NCBI GenBank assembly: GCA_026225945.1
Contig: JAMJFZ010001089.1
Location: 998,501 to 1,062,500, forward strand
Direction: 5' to 3'
From: Cricetomys ansorgei
Taxonomy: Eukaryota > Chordata > Mammalia > Rodentia > Nesomyidae
DNA length: 64,000 bases
Made by a program: the position numbers and the translations under genes. The first letter of the stretch is position 1, and the number at the start of each line of letters is the position of its first letter. Below, piece after piece: positions 1 through 11,070 of the stretch. The notes below the pieces were generated by a model. The model had not been told where the DNA came from and did not search any database. It worked only from the letters and a program-made list of their open reading frames with translations.

Positions 1-429
1 AATTATTTTGTTAGCAAGAGACCATATTTGGTGGTGGTGCAGGTGAACATGCTCATCACAGGAAGGCTGGATCTGAATCCTTTATACTGAACTCTTTATA
101 CAGCAGGAAGAGAATGGGCACCTTTGTCAAATCTGCACGAAAGCTCCACAGGGCTAGTGGCAACTCTTGAATCAACTTTCACTTAAGAGAAATAAAAGTA
201 TCTGTCTCCTTTGAAGAGAAAAAAAAACTTATTTGGTCATTTAATTTCAAAATTTTAATTATGTGTATGTGGGCGTGTTCACATAAACACAGGTGCCTGT
301 GGAGACTGAAGCTGTTGAGTCTCCTTGGAGCTGGAGTCACAGGTGGCTGGGAGTCGTTTAACATAAGAGACGGAGCTGAACTTCAACAAGAGCGGTATGT
401 ACTCTTCACAGTGAGATTAATGTATGGCT

Positions 430-572
430 TTTTTCTTTTTCTTTTTTTTTTTTTGAGAGCCCTAGCTGGCCTGGAAAACACTATGCAGATCAGGCAGGCC
501 TCCAACCCACAGATATCTGCCTACCTCTGAATCCCCAGTGCTGGGATTAAAAGCATGAATTACCATGCTTGA
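430..572 (-). repeat. B1 SINE
   Basis: A poly-T head is followed by the reversed B1 pattern: GCCTGGAAAACACTATG, CTGCCTACCTCTGAATCC, AGTGCTGGGATTAAAAGCA. The copy is diverged. Confidence 0.8.
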
Positions 573-602
573 TATATGACCCTTGAAAGACTAGAATTAG
601 TC

Positions 603-790
603 AGCCAAGCATGGTGGCATACACCAGTGACCCCAGCTCTCAAGGGGCAGAGGCAGAAGGACTAAGACTAAGCAAGGCATAAGTAAATACATAAACAGAA
701 TTAACGTTTCAAAAAGAGTGAGGGCAGGAGGTACGGCTCAGTGGTAAACAGTTGGCTAGCATGCAGGAGGCCACTTCTAAAATCAAGTCC
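603..790 (+). repeat. B1 fragment followed by an ID-like SINE
   Basis: GCCAAGCATGGTGGCATACACC is a B1 start (603-700). At 719-790, GTACGGCTCAGTGGTAAACAG and CTAGCATGCAGGAGGCC resemble an ID tRNA-derived element. Confidence 0.6.
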
Positions 791-1984
791 AAAATGTTTT
801 GAGAGGCTTCCAAAGTCATCTAAAACATCACCCTTCAGATGGCATTTGCTGGATTACTGTACTGGTTCTACCCTCTGAAGGCACACAGCTCACCCATACA
901 TATGTGCTGTACTGTATACTCATTTAAAAATTGCACTCATAATTTTATAAAATGCAAGAGTGACTCTTCAGATTGAATGTTGCTTACCATTTGGTCCTAA
1001 AGAGAAACAATGAGGGTAACAGCCCAGCTTCAGCAATCCAGAGCTGGCCAGGGAGAGATGACAGTTCAGGAGGCATTCAACGAACCAATCACTGACTTCA
1101 CACCTGAATCGGTGTCTGAATTTAAAGACCCAATTCAACCATGAGGTTGCAAGATAAAGGATTTCATTATGGCAGCCCAGTCCTCACTCTTCTCAGGAGA
1201 GAATGGGTACTACCAGAGCATTTCTGTTCTCTTTTATACAAATCTTGTTGCTGGGAGTGAGTTACAAAAGCCAATCAGAATGCAGTTAGCAAAGCCTTAA
1301 AGTTTAAAACTTAACAGTTTGGCAGAGACAGGGATCTAGGTGGGATGCAGTTAATGCAGCGGTGACTTAGGGCAGATCTCCTTCCTACTGTCCTGTGGAT
1401 GCTGACATTGGGCCCTGGACTACCAGTTATATAAACATCATTCCTGCTTTTGTCTTGGTTTACTGATTACTAGAAGGAAAACTCTCATATTGTGAGAGCC
1501 AGCAGTTTGTGAATTCATAATGGAGAAACAGGTCGCCCCTTTAACTGAGACTACAGAAAAAAAAACAAAAAAAACATTATATAGAAATATAGACAAACAA
1601 GCTATCCAGTCATCCAGGAAGCAGATTACAAATAATCAGTAAAATCACTAAATGGAGCCAGGCTATCACAGCACCCAAACAGCCTCTCCAAGCTTCTCTT
1701 GATTTTGTGCCAGCCCTGTTAGTCCTGTGCTTTGTTAGGTTAGGCCCTGATAAATGCTCTTCCCTGGACACAGGGTGCTATAAGAGAACAAAAAAACAAG
1801 AAAGAAGATGAGAAGATGAAATAGGAATATAATATGTAGAAGAGCTTTGAGGGCAACTGCCCTGTATTTTATTCAGTGAACCACAACAAGGGTTAGAGAT
1901 GCTGTTGGTCATGAGACCTATTTTGTTGCATAAAAACTTAGAAAGCCTGTATTATTTAACACCTCTGTCAAAAGACTATTAAAC
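791..1984. other. Intergenic sequence without recognised feature
   Basis: I see no open frame, RNA gene or recognisable repeat here beyond short A-rich stretches. Confidence 0.5.
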
Positions 1985-2131
1985 TCCAGCGGGTATGGTG
2001 GTGTGCGCCTTTAAATCTGGTAGTGGGAGGCAGAGGCAGCCAGTTTCTGAGTTCAAGGCTAGTCTGGTATATACAGAGAGTTCCCGGCCAGTCAATGTTG
2101 CGTAACAAGACCTGTCTCAAAAAACCAAAGC
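1985..2131 (+). repeat. B1 SINE
   Basis: CAGCGGGTATGGTGGTGTGC through GAGTTCAAGGCTAGTCTGG to CTGTCTCAAAAAACC is a near full-length B1. A B2 follows directly. Confidence 0.85.
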
Positions 2132-2135
2132 AACA

Positions 2136-2310
2136 GGGCTGGAGAGATGGTGCAGTGGTTAAGAGAACTGGTTGCTCTTCCAGAGGACCTGGGTTCAATT
2201 CTTAGCACCCACATGGCAGTTCACAACTATCTGTAATGCCTGTCCCAGGGGAGCTGACACACAGACAGACATACATAAAATAAAAATGAAGAAAAAAAAA
2301 AAAAAAAAAG
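2136..2310 (+). repeat. B2 SINE
   Basis: GGGCTGGAGAGATGG, TTGCTCTTCCAGAGGACC and TGGGTTCAATTCTTAGCACC carry the tRNA-like A and B box region. The copy ends AAAATAAAAATG and a long poly-A. Confidence 0.92.
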
Positions 2311-2494
2311 CAGGAGAGGGACGATAATTAAACATTGACACCTAAGAATTAGGTAGTGTTTCATAGCAGTGTTTTTACCAATGTATCAAGAGCTTAAGGT
2401 TGGGTCTGTCTGAATCTTTGAAACTGAAAAGTTCATCCTATTCATTAGCCCATAAAATGCTCACTGGTCTCCTCATTTAAAAAAAAAAAAAAAA

Positions 2495-2612
2495 GAGCCA
2501 GCTGGTGATGGTGCAGACAGTGGATCTCTGTGAGTTCAAGGCCAGCCTGGTCTACAGGGTGAGTTCCAGGACAGCCAGAGTTACAGCAGAGAAACCCCTT
2601 CTTGAAAAACCA
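2495..2612 (+). repeat. B1 SINE, shortened in its 5' half
   Basis: GATCTCTGTGAGTTCAAGGC, CAGCCTGGTCTACAGGGTG and CCAGGACAGCCAGAGTTAC are clear B1 sequence. The usual middle (TTTAATCCCAGCACT) is missing. Confidence 0.85.
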
Positions 2613-3002
2613 AAATAAGAACGAGAATAAGAATAATAAATAAAATGTTCTTCCTTACTGGTTCTGTTGAAGTGAAATTCATACCTAATTAAAATGATGT
2701 TATTATACCTTTCAAAGGAACCTAATTAAAGATCTTATGTTCCTGAAAGCATAAACTGGCAAACGACTAGCAATGCTGCTGTTGACAATGCTGTAGAATT
2801 ATAAATACAGACAATGGATCATGGGGGTAAATATTTTTGAAACCAAATATCTACATGTAACTTTCTTTCTAAATCCTTTTTACTAGCCCAAGAACATACT
2901 ATCACATTTTGTAAGAAAATACTAGGGCATATGCAGAGCAGGAAACCCACGCGGTTTGTTTTCTCATGGCTGTTGTGACAGTAAGCAAGCTTTAGCTATT
3001 AT

Positions 3003-3457
3003 TGTTAGGGACAGACGGAAGGAGACCCCCGAGAAATCACCAGGACTCGAGATCTATGCAAAAACAAGAGGTTTATTTCCAATGCGCTGGGGTCCGCTCC
3101 CACAGATGCCTCAAGCGAGGCAGGTGGGAGTGACCATCAGCACACGCCAAGCATGGTTTATATATGCTTTTCAAAGGCAGAGCATAGCTACAGATTATCA
3201 GGCATGAGTCTACAGTGATGTGAGTATTAATTAACCTTTAAACTGATTGGTGCTGGCATATAGCAAGGTTGCAGGCACTAGAAAATGTAAACTTTAGGGT
3301 CTTAGTCAATGTGGGTGGGGGGAGATCCTTAGCCCAAGGCCATTAGTCAGAGGTCTGTATCTTGTTTGCCTTAGAAATTGTTTTTCTTACAGAAATTGTT
3401 TCTCTTCAATTTTGGGAACTGTTCTGAGTCACATTGCCCCTGACTTAGGCCTACACA
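3003..3457 (-). mobile_element. Solo LTR of a retrovirus-like element
   Basis: The block runs from TGTTAGGGACAG to CCTACACA, with short inverted ends and near-identical 5-bp flanks (ATTAT at 2998, ATTTT at 3458). Read on the minus strand it has CCAAT (about 3243), TATATAAA (about 3160), AATAAA (3076-3071) followed by CCTCTTGTTTTTGCATA, an R/U5 arrangement typical of gammaretrovirus-like LTRs. No internal viral genes adjoin it, so it is a solo LTR. Confidence 0.75.
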
Positions 3458-3630
3458 ATTTTGGTGCTCTTAGAAGCCTGACTAACGTTTGGCTGCTTTG
3501 GTCTTGTCTTCATCATACAGAGACAAGAAATCATTTTGTCACAGAGACACAATCTTAAATTTCATTGGAGACCTTAAATTAAAACTACAGTATTAAAATT
3601 GTTGACAGTATTCACACGTACGTCTTCCCA

Positions 3631-3900
3631 GTTGAATGTGAAATGTCCCCCAGAGGTTCATATGTTTGAATACATGGTTTGCAGCTTGTGGAGATGCTTT
3701 GGGAGGGTTAAAACATGTAGGAAATAGAGACTTGTTGGAGAAAGTAGGCCTGTGGGGATGGGCCTGAAGGTTTACAGCTTGGTACTGCTTTCTGCCTGGT
3801 CTCTACTTTCTAGTCTGCAAAGACATTAGAAAATGGACAGTCATAGCTGCACCCTCCCACAGCCATGAAAATGCTTTCTCCCATGCCTTCTTCCCAGATA
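3631..3900 (+). repeat. Old interspersed repeat (family uncertain)
   Basis: GAATGTGAAATGTCCCCCAGAGGTTCATATG and GGCCTGTGGGGATGGGCCTGAAGG recall a widespread mammalian repeat with this reading, probably LTR-derived. I cannot name the family with confidence. Confidence 0.4.
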
Positions 3901-3930
3901 TTGGATCCCATTCCCCCGAACATGAGCTAA

Positions 3931-4055
3931 GGCTGGGCATGAAGATGCATGCCTGTAATTCCAGCACTCAGGAGGCTGAGGCAGGTAGCTGGAGCTCTGT
4001 GTTCAAATCCAGCCCGTTCTACACAGTGCATCCCAGGCAGCCAGGGCTACAAGGA
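3931..4055 (+). repeat. B1 SINE
   Basis: GGCTGGGCATGAAGATGCATGC, TGTAATTCCAGCACTCAGGAGG and GCAGCCAGGGCTAC match B1, moderately diverged and without a poly-A tail. Confidence 0.85.
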
Positions 4056-5091
4056 TGCCATTTTCCCCCACTGATCTTTGCTTTCAGGAATATACATTTC
4101 CCTAAACTTTAATTTCAAAATTATTTCCTGGGTCTCTCTTTCCCATGCAAGTATTTGTTATCTCTTCTCCCTAATATATCTTGCAATTAATTCATGAGTG
4201 TAAACTCAAGAATGTCTACGCAAATCCTCTGCAATGCTCACAGACGAAATGTGTGGATTTGATTGTGTACGCTGTTCAATCAGACTTGGTGGAGCAGCAA
4301 TAAACAACATGCGAATACAAGGTACAGAGAGTTTTACCGCTCTGACCGAGGAAAAGTGCTCACGCTTATTTTAAAAGTTGAAGTGAAACTTTATATTGAA
4401 AATACTGAACCCTATTTTTAAACACTGTATAGCTTTTCTGAATACATGATTTTTTTTTTCTCCACACATTTGTGTTTGCTGCCTGGAGCTATAATTCAGT
4501 TCTGTTCCCCAAACAATCTCCCCCTTCATATACCGTACCTATAAATCCATCCTACATGAGTTCAGACTATTTATATAACATAAGCCATTCCCTGTTTTAA
4601 TTTGTCAATCTAAGCCTTGTTTCATTTTCAAAGAAACACTGGAGGGAGTAAACTCGTGGAAATGGAACTTGCCCCCGACATCTCATGCGTGGGCAGACAG
4701 AAAGCCATCTGTGTAGCAGTGATCCAGGAACTGGGGCATTCTACTCGCTCTTGTTTTTTGAGGGTGAAGGAAGGAAAGAGTGTAACCATGGAAATGTTCC
4801 CTCCAAAAACACAGATCTTAAACAAATCTCCAAAGCTTAGGAACACACAGGAAACCAGGAGTTCCCGCCTTCAGACTGAGAACTCAGCATCACCATGACA
4901 GAGGAGCTGGCAGGAATTCCCTTTCCAAACAGAAAGAAGCATTCTCACTAAGATGCAGCCATTTGCTCTCAGTCAGGCAAGGTGCTTTTATTCAATAAAA
5001 TGAACTGTTTGTCAACAGCTGTGGAAATGAACCGCATGTCTCGAATTTTCCTTTAAAGTTATTATCATTACCATTATTATTGGGGGTGGAG
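4056..5091. other. Intergenic sequence without recognised feature
   Basis: Open frames of 72-93 codons occur on both strands around 4617-4898. They overlap, have no recognisable domain and are likely chance. Confidence 0.5.
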
Positions 5092-5241
5092 GGTACACTC
5101 ATGCCATGGCACACGTGTAGAGATCAGAGGTTAACTTTCAGGTGTTGATTCTCCCCTTCTGCTGCGGGATCTGGGGATCAAATTCAAGCCATGAGGCTTA
5201 TGAAGCAAGCATCTCTACCTGCTGAACCATCTCTCTGGCCC
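5092..5241 (-). repeat. B2/B3-type SINE
   Basis: Reversed B2/B3 signature: GATCAGAGGTTAACTTTCAGG, ATCTGGGGATCAAATTCAAGCC and CTGCTGAACCATCTCTCTGGCC at the head end. Confidence 0.8.
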
Positions 5242-6165
5242 TGAAATTTTCATTAGAAGGATTATTCACTGTAGATCCAGCCCCTGTCTGTTGGATACAT
5301 TTAAATCCTAAATGAAGCCTAGATGTGCTATGGTTAAAACAGAGGCAGTCCTACAGTGGACATAGATCTTTCTTGGTCTAAACATAACTGAAAGCAATTA
5401 TGATTCAGATACATTCATTTAAAAAGCTAGAGCCTCTTTTGTCAAAGAAGCTAAAGTATGGGATCATATTGCTGAAATTAATAAAAACAAATATTTGCCA
5501 TATGCCTATCTTATGCAGATCCTATACCATGCAGCATCCCGTCAGATGCAGGAGAAACAGCTGCCAACAAAAACAGGCAAGCTCCCTGATGTTTTACAAC
5601 TTACGTTTAAATTTGGTGGCCAATGATTAAAAAAAGAGAAAAAAACCATACAGGGAAGGTAAGGGTGGATACAATCAAGGATAATGATAGAAGTATGAAA
5701 ACATAATCCTAAAACTCATTCTTTTGTAAACTAACTTTAAAACGTAATTAAAAAGGAAGCAATTACACGCTGTATAGTCTTCATAGTGAAAGGGAAATCA
5801 AACAGGGCGGTGGGGTGCTTGTAAGTTAGGAGTGGGAGGTGACTTCAGACTGGATAGTCCCTGAAAACGGGTCCATGAGCTAAGCCAGAGGTGTGAACCA
5901 TGTTGAAAAAGAGGGGTCTGGGCAGAGGAACACAAAACACGGTGGTTTGGGGAATAGGAAAAAGCTCCACGAACTTCTGGGAAAGGTGGTGTACAAAGCA
6001 GACACCAATGAAGGAAACAGCTCTGCAAGCTGTAAGGAACTCGAAAGAAGAGAACAATCCTTTTCATTCACATTTGACGATTTCCCATCTAAGACAGAGA
6101 TGCTTCAACCGACTAATTTTCTAACATACACTTGTAAAACAGATGTTTTAGACCAGGAAGAAACA
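5242..6165. other. Intergenic sequence without recognised feature
   Basis: Short overlapping open frames occur at 5798-6192 on both strands with no domain or codon signature. I see no repeat. Confidence 0.5.
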
Positions 6166-6358
6166 GGGCTGGAAAGATTGCTCAGGTGTTAAGACCGCTT
6201 ACTGATCTTCACAGAGGACCTGGGTTCAGTTCCCAGCAGCTCACAACTGCCTATAATTCCAGCGCCAGGAGATACAATGCTTCATCTGACTGCCATGGGC
6301 TCCTGCACACACAGTGCACTAAACATGCAAGCACACCCACATACACATAAAAATAACA
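6166..6358 (+). repeat. B2 SINE
   Basis: GGGCTGGAAAGATTGCTCAGG, AGAGGACCTGGGTTCAGTTCC and a CA-rich 3' part ending ACATAAAAATAAC identify B2. Confidence 0.88.
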
Positions 6359-6384
6359 CTTTTTATAAGGAAATAACTATCACA

Positions 6385-6500
6385 GCTGGGCATAGTGGTT
6401 CACACCCAGTACTCCAGGGCCTATAAAGCAAGAGGATCATGAGTTAAAGACCAACTTGACCTATACAGTGAGACCCTGTCTCAAACAAACAAACAAAAAC
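6385..6500 (+). repeat. B1 SINE
   Basis: GCTGGGCATAGTGGTTCACACC to AGACCCTGTCTCAAACAAAC. The copy is diverged and ends in an (AAAC)n tail. Confidence 0.8.
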
Positions 6501-6625
6501 ATATTTGAAAGGTTAGGGTAAGAGTTAATCCTTTTCTCACACATTTTCCAAAGAAAAACAAAGTCCCCCTCTTCCTTCCTCCCCTATCCTTTTCATAGAT
6601 TACAGCACTGAAAGTAATCAAATGA

Positions 6626-7372
6626 GCCAGGAGGTGGTGGCACGCGCCTTTAATCCCAGCACTCGGAGGAAGAGGCAGGTGGGTCTCTGCAGGGTTTCCT
6701 CATGTCTGTTTTCCTCCCTGGGAAGTAGCTAAACTGTCCACTGCTAGCTCAGCTTCAGGGAGGGAAGGAAATTGCATGGTGTGGGTCTATGCATCCAGGC
6801 AGATCCTTGATTGAGTATCTGAGAGTCGGCCGAGTGTAAAGAATTCCCAGCAGCACATGGCAGAGGGTGTAACTCAGTTTATTGTGAGAACTGGGTCACA
6901 TTTATAGCAAGAGAAAGGGTCTCTTGGGATCCAGGGATGTCAGGGGGAGCTCATTGGTTAGGACAGGACAGATATAACAGCCCCATTTGTTGGGGCTCAC
7001 AGCCTAGATCTAGTATTTTCCCGAGGACCAGAGGGAGAAAACTTATATGGTCATATAGGAAGAAATAAGTTACAACAAGAGATAAACAATCTGCCAGGTC
7101 ACATACCTTTGAGGGAGTGGTGCCTTGCTGTAAAGCAGGCAGCAAAGTTTGTGGTTTGTCAGAGCAGGGGGTAGAGGAACAGCTTAACGTCTTTCACTCT
7201 CAGAATGAGAGTTCTGGGGTTCCAAGCACGCTTCTCTTACACCTTAGCTCCAGGACAACCCCACAGATCTCTGAGTTTGAGGACAACCTGATCTATAGAG
7301 TTCTAGGTCAGCCAGAGTTACAACAGAGAAACCCTGTCTTGAAAAACAAAAACAAAAACAAACAATAAACAG
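6626..7372 (+). repeat. B1 SINE split by an LTR insertion
   Basis: The left part (6626-6687) reads CCAGGAGGTGGTGGCACGCG to GGGTCTC. The right part (7266-7372) resumes GATCTCTGAGTTTGAGGAC and ends GAAACCCTGTCTTGAAAAAC plus an A-rich tail. Together they make one B1 with the 578-bp LTR between the halves. Confidence 0.85.
6688..7265 (-). mobile_element. Solo LTR inserted in a B1
   Basis: The 578-bp block begins TGCAGGGTTT and ends ACCCCACA, imperfect inverted ends with TG..CA. It is flanked by GGTCTC and GATCTC, a 6-bp target duplication with one change, the length typical of class II (ERVK/IAP-like) elements. On the minus strand it has TATAAA (6906-6901) and AATAAA (6883-6878). There is no internal coding region. 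Confidence 0.75.
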
Positions 7373-7974
7373 AAAACAAACAAAAAAACCAAAGAAATAC
7401 TTCAGTGATTGTCAACAAGACTTCCAGGTAAAGTGCAGAACAGATCATGGCAGACACAGAAGCTGCTGTGTTGAAAAGCACATGTTGAAAGCTTAATACC
7501 CAAGAAGGAGGGAAGTACTTTGGTCATGATGGCTCCGACTTTGTGAGTGGCTTACTGTTGGTTAAAACAGTACTTCCGACTGCCAGTTCAATCTCCTGCT
7601 TTCTTTTACCTTTACGTCTTCTTTTGGTATTTGTGGGTAGAGCACAGCATCAGATGTCGTCCCTCATCCTTAGACTTTCCTGTCTCTAAAAGTATAAGAA
7701 GTACACCTGTGTTCATTAGAGATTATCCAGTTTGTGGTGCTCTGTTATCACAGCACAAAACAGAAACATTGCTCAGAAACATTGGTTTCAACCTAACTGG
7801 CTCAGGTCAGCCCACATCAGGTAACCTGTTGAAAAAATTACCACCCACTCACATCCCACCTGCAGCTTCTCTTGTCCCCAGAAGCACTCACAACCAGCCT
7901 GCTGTGGTTGCAGCAGCTCCCAGGTGGGAAGCCAAGGGGGTTGTGCAGCGTGGTGGCCTGGTTCTTACTGAGTA
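7373..7974. other. Unassigned sequence between two LTR-like blocks
   Basis: A 142-codon open frame (7547-7975) occurs here, but it has no recognised domain and its tail runs towards the next LTR-like block. GTTTGTGGTGCTCTGTTATCA with CACAGCACAAAACAG at 7730-7760 looks like the end of an old interspersed repeat. Confidence 0.4.
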
Positions 7975-8310
7975 ACCATGCCTGTCCCAGATAGGAGCCA
8001 GGTGCTGGCAAGAGTGAATCAGACTCCCAGGAGACGCTGGCAGAGGAGCATTCTCAAATTTAATGCAAGGGTTGTGGTATTTTGTAGGGGTCAGGCAGGG
8101 GAGGATATTTTGGTAATCAGGGGTGAAGGCCATTGGTTAAGACAGGGATGCTGGGATAGGCATTTAGATAGGCAATTCTGCCAATCGTAGCCCAACTTTG
8201 AGGGGGCGGAATTTTGCTGTAGCTTGTGGTCTGTCAGATTAGAGGGAGGGGCCAAACTTCTGCCAACCTTTTGGGATGAGCTAAATTGCAAGTGCCCTCA
8301 ACCCAACCTC
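7975..8310 (-). mobile_element. LTR-like block related to the LTR at 6688-7265
   Basis: It shares ordered motifs with the neighbouring LTR: CCATTGGTTAAGACAGG versus TCATTGGTTAGGACAGG, then AACTTTGAGGGGGCGG versus CTTTGAGGGAGTGG, then GCTTGTGGTCTGTCAG versus GTTTGTGGTTTGTCAG. The spacing is comparable. Boundaries and family are uncertain. Confidence 0.5.
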
Positions 8311-8584
8311 AAAAGCTTTCCTCAAAGCATCACAGTAACCAAGCAAGGACCATCTGAGCTGGATACAGGGCAACAGCACTAAGCAACATAAACTCTCAAG
8401 AGACACTCCTGGGCCAGCATCTTAATTCCTCTTCTTGAACCCTACTTCCTCTCCCTTTCTTTTTGAAAGTGTTGATCTCTAAAATCAACATTATACAACA
8501 AACTTAGTGTCTGCTTTTGGAAAGCCTAACTTGAATCAGTGATTCATCTTACACCGCTAAGTGAGAAACTGACATCCTAGCTGT

Positions 8585-8735
8585 GACTGGCAATGGGCAC
8601 CTTTAATTCCAGGGCTCAGGAGGCAGAAATAGGAGGGTCTCTGTGAGTTTGATTGAGGCTAGCCTGGTCTACATAGTGAGCTCCAGGCCAGTCAGAGCTA
8701 TAGAGTGAGACACTGACTCACAAAGGGAAACAAAA
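8585..8735 (+). repeat. B1 SINE
   Basis: GGCAATGGGCACCTTTAATTCC, AGGAGGGTCTCTGTGAGTTTG and GGCTAGCCTGGTCTACATAGTG are clear B1 sequence. Confidence 0.85.
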
Positions 8736-8928
8736 AGGAAATGCGAATTCTAAAGTAGTTGTAATGGATTATTTTCATTTAAGAAAAGAACATCAACATG
8801 AATATAGCAAAAAATGCTGGATACTCTATGCTAAATCTTAACTGTGGTTACCACTGCAAGAGGGGAGTCATGAAGGTGCTTCTGATTTACTTTGTGCCTT
8901 TGGGAAAGGTCACCTAGTATAGCATATA

Positions 8929-8931
<3 letters not shown>

Positions 8932-8970
<39 letters not shown>
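8932..8970 (+). repeat. (GT)n microsatellite
   Basis: About 19 uninterrupted GT units. Confidence 0.97.
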
Positions 8971-8974
<4 letters not shown>

Positions 8975-9017
8975 AGTCATAGACAACCCAAGTCTTGATT
9001 ATTATTGTGTTATTATT

Positions 9018-9342
9018 GTGTTACTATTAGTCAAACTTTGTTGCTGGAACAAAAACCTGACAAAGAATTTAAAAGAGAGGGATTTATTTTGGTTCCCAAG
9101 TTTCAGAGGGTTTGGTCTCTGGCTATCTGACTTCTGGCTGCTTATGTACTGGCAGCTGGAAACCGCAGCCTACCCTAACCTTGAATACATTACTGGAGCA
9201 ATCATTGATTAGATCAGAGCCCTCTCGATCTAGTGACCTTTAGAGACACTGTCTCAGACAGCCCCGGAAGATAGGCTTCAATAATGCAGTAGATGTCTCT
9301 CGAGCCAATCAAGTTGACAATCAAGATTAACCATTTTTATTG
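9018..9342 (+). repeat. Rodent interspersed repeat ending CAAGTTGACAATCAA
   Basis: It runs from TGTTACTATTAGTCAAACTTTG through AGAGGGATTTATTTTGGTTC to CCAATCAAGTTGACAATCAA. Related copies lie at 12,890, 14,731 and 18,083. I recognise the pattern as a common rodent repeat but cannot name the family with confidence. Confidence 0.6.
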
Positions 9343-9360
9343 CTTTTATTATTATTACTG

Positions 9361-9482
9361 CCTTTTTTTTGAGACAGGATCACACACTTGGCCTGGAACT
9401 CACTATGTAGCTTTGAGCTCACAGTAATCTCCTGCTTCGGTCTCCAAAGTGCTGGGATTACAGATTTGAGCTACAACGCCCA
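9361..9482 (-). repeat. B1 SINE
   Basis: TTTTTTTTGAGACAGGATCAC, GGCCTGGAACTCACTATGTAG and AAGTGCTGGGATTACAG are reversed B1. Confidence 0.88.
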
Positions 9483-9771
9483 ATTTTAACCATCATGATT
9501 ATTAAAATTAAAAACCGTGTTGCTCATCAAAATATATGTGCATGATATTTTTTTTAAAAAATCTAGTTACAAATAAAAGTACATTTATAATTCATATAAC
9601 GGATGATATCATCAATATCCAAGGAATTCCAAATTAATAAAGAACAGACAAAAAAAGAACAATAGGCACAAAACATAAATGGTCATTGCAAGATGAGACT
9701 AAGCTTATGGAGAAAAGATAAACCTTGTTAGCGGCAATAAAAATGTCATTGAAGACAAAAATGAGGTAATT

Positions 9772-9937
9772 TTTAAAAAATGTATCTTTATTTTATGGAC
9801 ATTGGCATTTGCCTGGTATGTCTGTGTAAGGGTCTCAGATCCCCTGGAACTGGAGTTACAGACAGCTGTGAGCTGTGGGTGCTGGGAGTTGAACCCCGGT
9901 CCTCCAGAATAGCAGCCAGTACCCACTGAGTCATTCT
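9772..9937 (-). repeat. B2/B3-type SINE
   Basis: CCCCTGGAACTGGAGTTACAG, GGGTGCTGGGAGTTGAACCCC and AGCAGCCAGTACCCACTGAGTC are the reversed B2/B3 tRNA-derived head. Confidence 0.88.
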
Positions 9938-9945
9938 TTTCTTTT

Positions 9946-10128
9946 TTCTTTGTTTCTTTTTTTTTTGCTTTTTGTTGTTTTGTTTTGTTTTGTTTTGTTG
10001 AGACAGGGTTTCTCTGTCGTAACTCAGGCTGTCCTGGAACTCACTCTGTAGACCTTGAACTCACAGAGGTCCGTCTGCCTCTGCCTCCTGAATGCTGGGA
10101 TTAAAAGTGTGTACCATCACTGCCTGGA
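9946..10128 (-). repeat. B1 SINE
   Basis: A (TTTTG)n head is followed by GAGACAGGGTTTCTCTGTCG, CTGTCCTGGAACTCACTCTG and CTGGGATTAAAAGTGTG. Confidence 0.9.
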
Positions 10129-10923
10129 GCCTAGAAATGATTTAAATATCCATTAGTAGAAAAATGGAAAATAAATCCTGCCATGATCATACAACGGCAT
10201 GGTAGCCAAAGATTTACAGTCTTGAAAGATTATATACAGAATGATTATTTTTTTTAAATGAACTAAAACAAAAATATTTTAAAATAATATTTAAGAAACA
10301 GAGATTAAAACCAGCCCTGCAAGTCAAAGGAATGATGCCGAGAGAGAAAAGAAAACTGGAAAAGGCATAGAGTATGTGTCAAGTGCAGAAGGCTGAAGAG
10401 CGGTCTGGCACGGCAGTTTCACGGATGCTCAACCAGGATTAAAGCAAGCGAAAGCAAGCAAAGGCCTGCATGGATTGTTAATATGAATGCATCAACAGAG
10501 GCTCGTGTGGATTGCCAATAAAAATCTGTCCTGAACCTGAATTTATGAGTAGCTACTTCTGTGTATAGCCTGAGGAACTTTTTAAAAGGTGCAAATCAAA
10601 ACTAATTAACAATCTCAGGTTAAATGTTTCTTTAAATAAGATGTATTATAAGGGAAAAGATAGAAAAAGAAATCTGGCTAGATTAAGGGTCTTCTTTGTG
10701 GGTTGGGGAAGATGACTTATTATGAGCTATTCATTCCCACTTTTGATAGAAAGGTACGTGGCGAGTACAGATACAAGCAAAACAGATTAAAAAAGAGAAT
10801 CCAGTTGATAAAGCTATACAGGCAAAGAAAACAGTAAGAAAGCTTAACAAAGGCAATGTAGCAACCAGCAGGAGAGATATCAATTGTCACAGTCAAACCT
10901 CGAGAATTAAAAAAGGTGAAATA
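10129..10923. other. Intergenic sequence without recognised feature
   Basis: AT-rich, no gene and no repeat I can name. Confidence 0.5.
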
Positions 10924-11070
10924 AAGCCAGGCATGGTGGTGGAAACTTTTAATCCCAACATTTGGGAGATAGAAGCAGGAGGATTCCTGTGAGTTCTAGG
11001 ACGGCCAGAGCTCCATAGTGAGACCTTGTCTTGAGAAAACAAAAACAAAACCAACAAACAAAAAAGATAA
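10924..11070 (+). repeat. B1 SINE
   Basis: AGCCAGGCATGGTGGTGGAAAC to GTGAGACCTTGTCTTGAG with an (AAAAC)n tail. Confidence 0.88.

Noticed and set aside
2136..2310. tRNA-like A and B box sequences in B2 and ID elements throughout the window
   Set aside because: They are tRNA-derived SINE heads followed by SINE bodies and A-rich tails, not tRNA genes.
7547..7975. 142-codon plus-strand open frame
   Set aside because: It has no recognised domain, no splice or promoter context, and lies in repeat-derived sequence between two LTR-like blocks.
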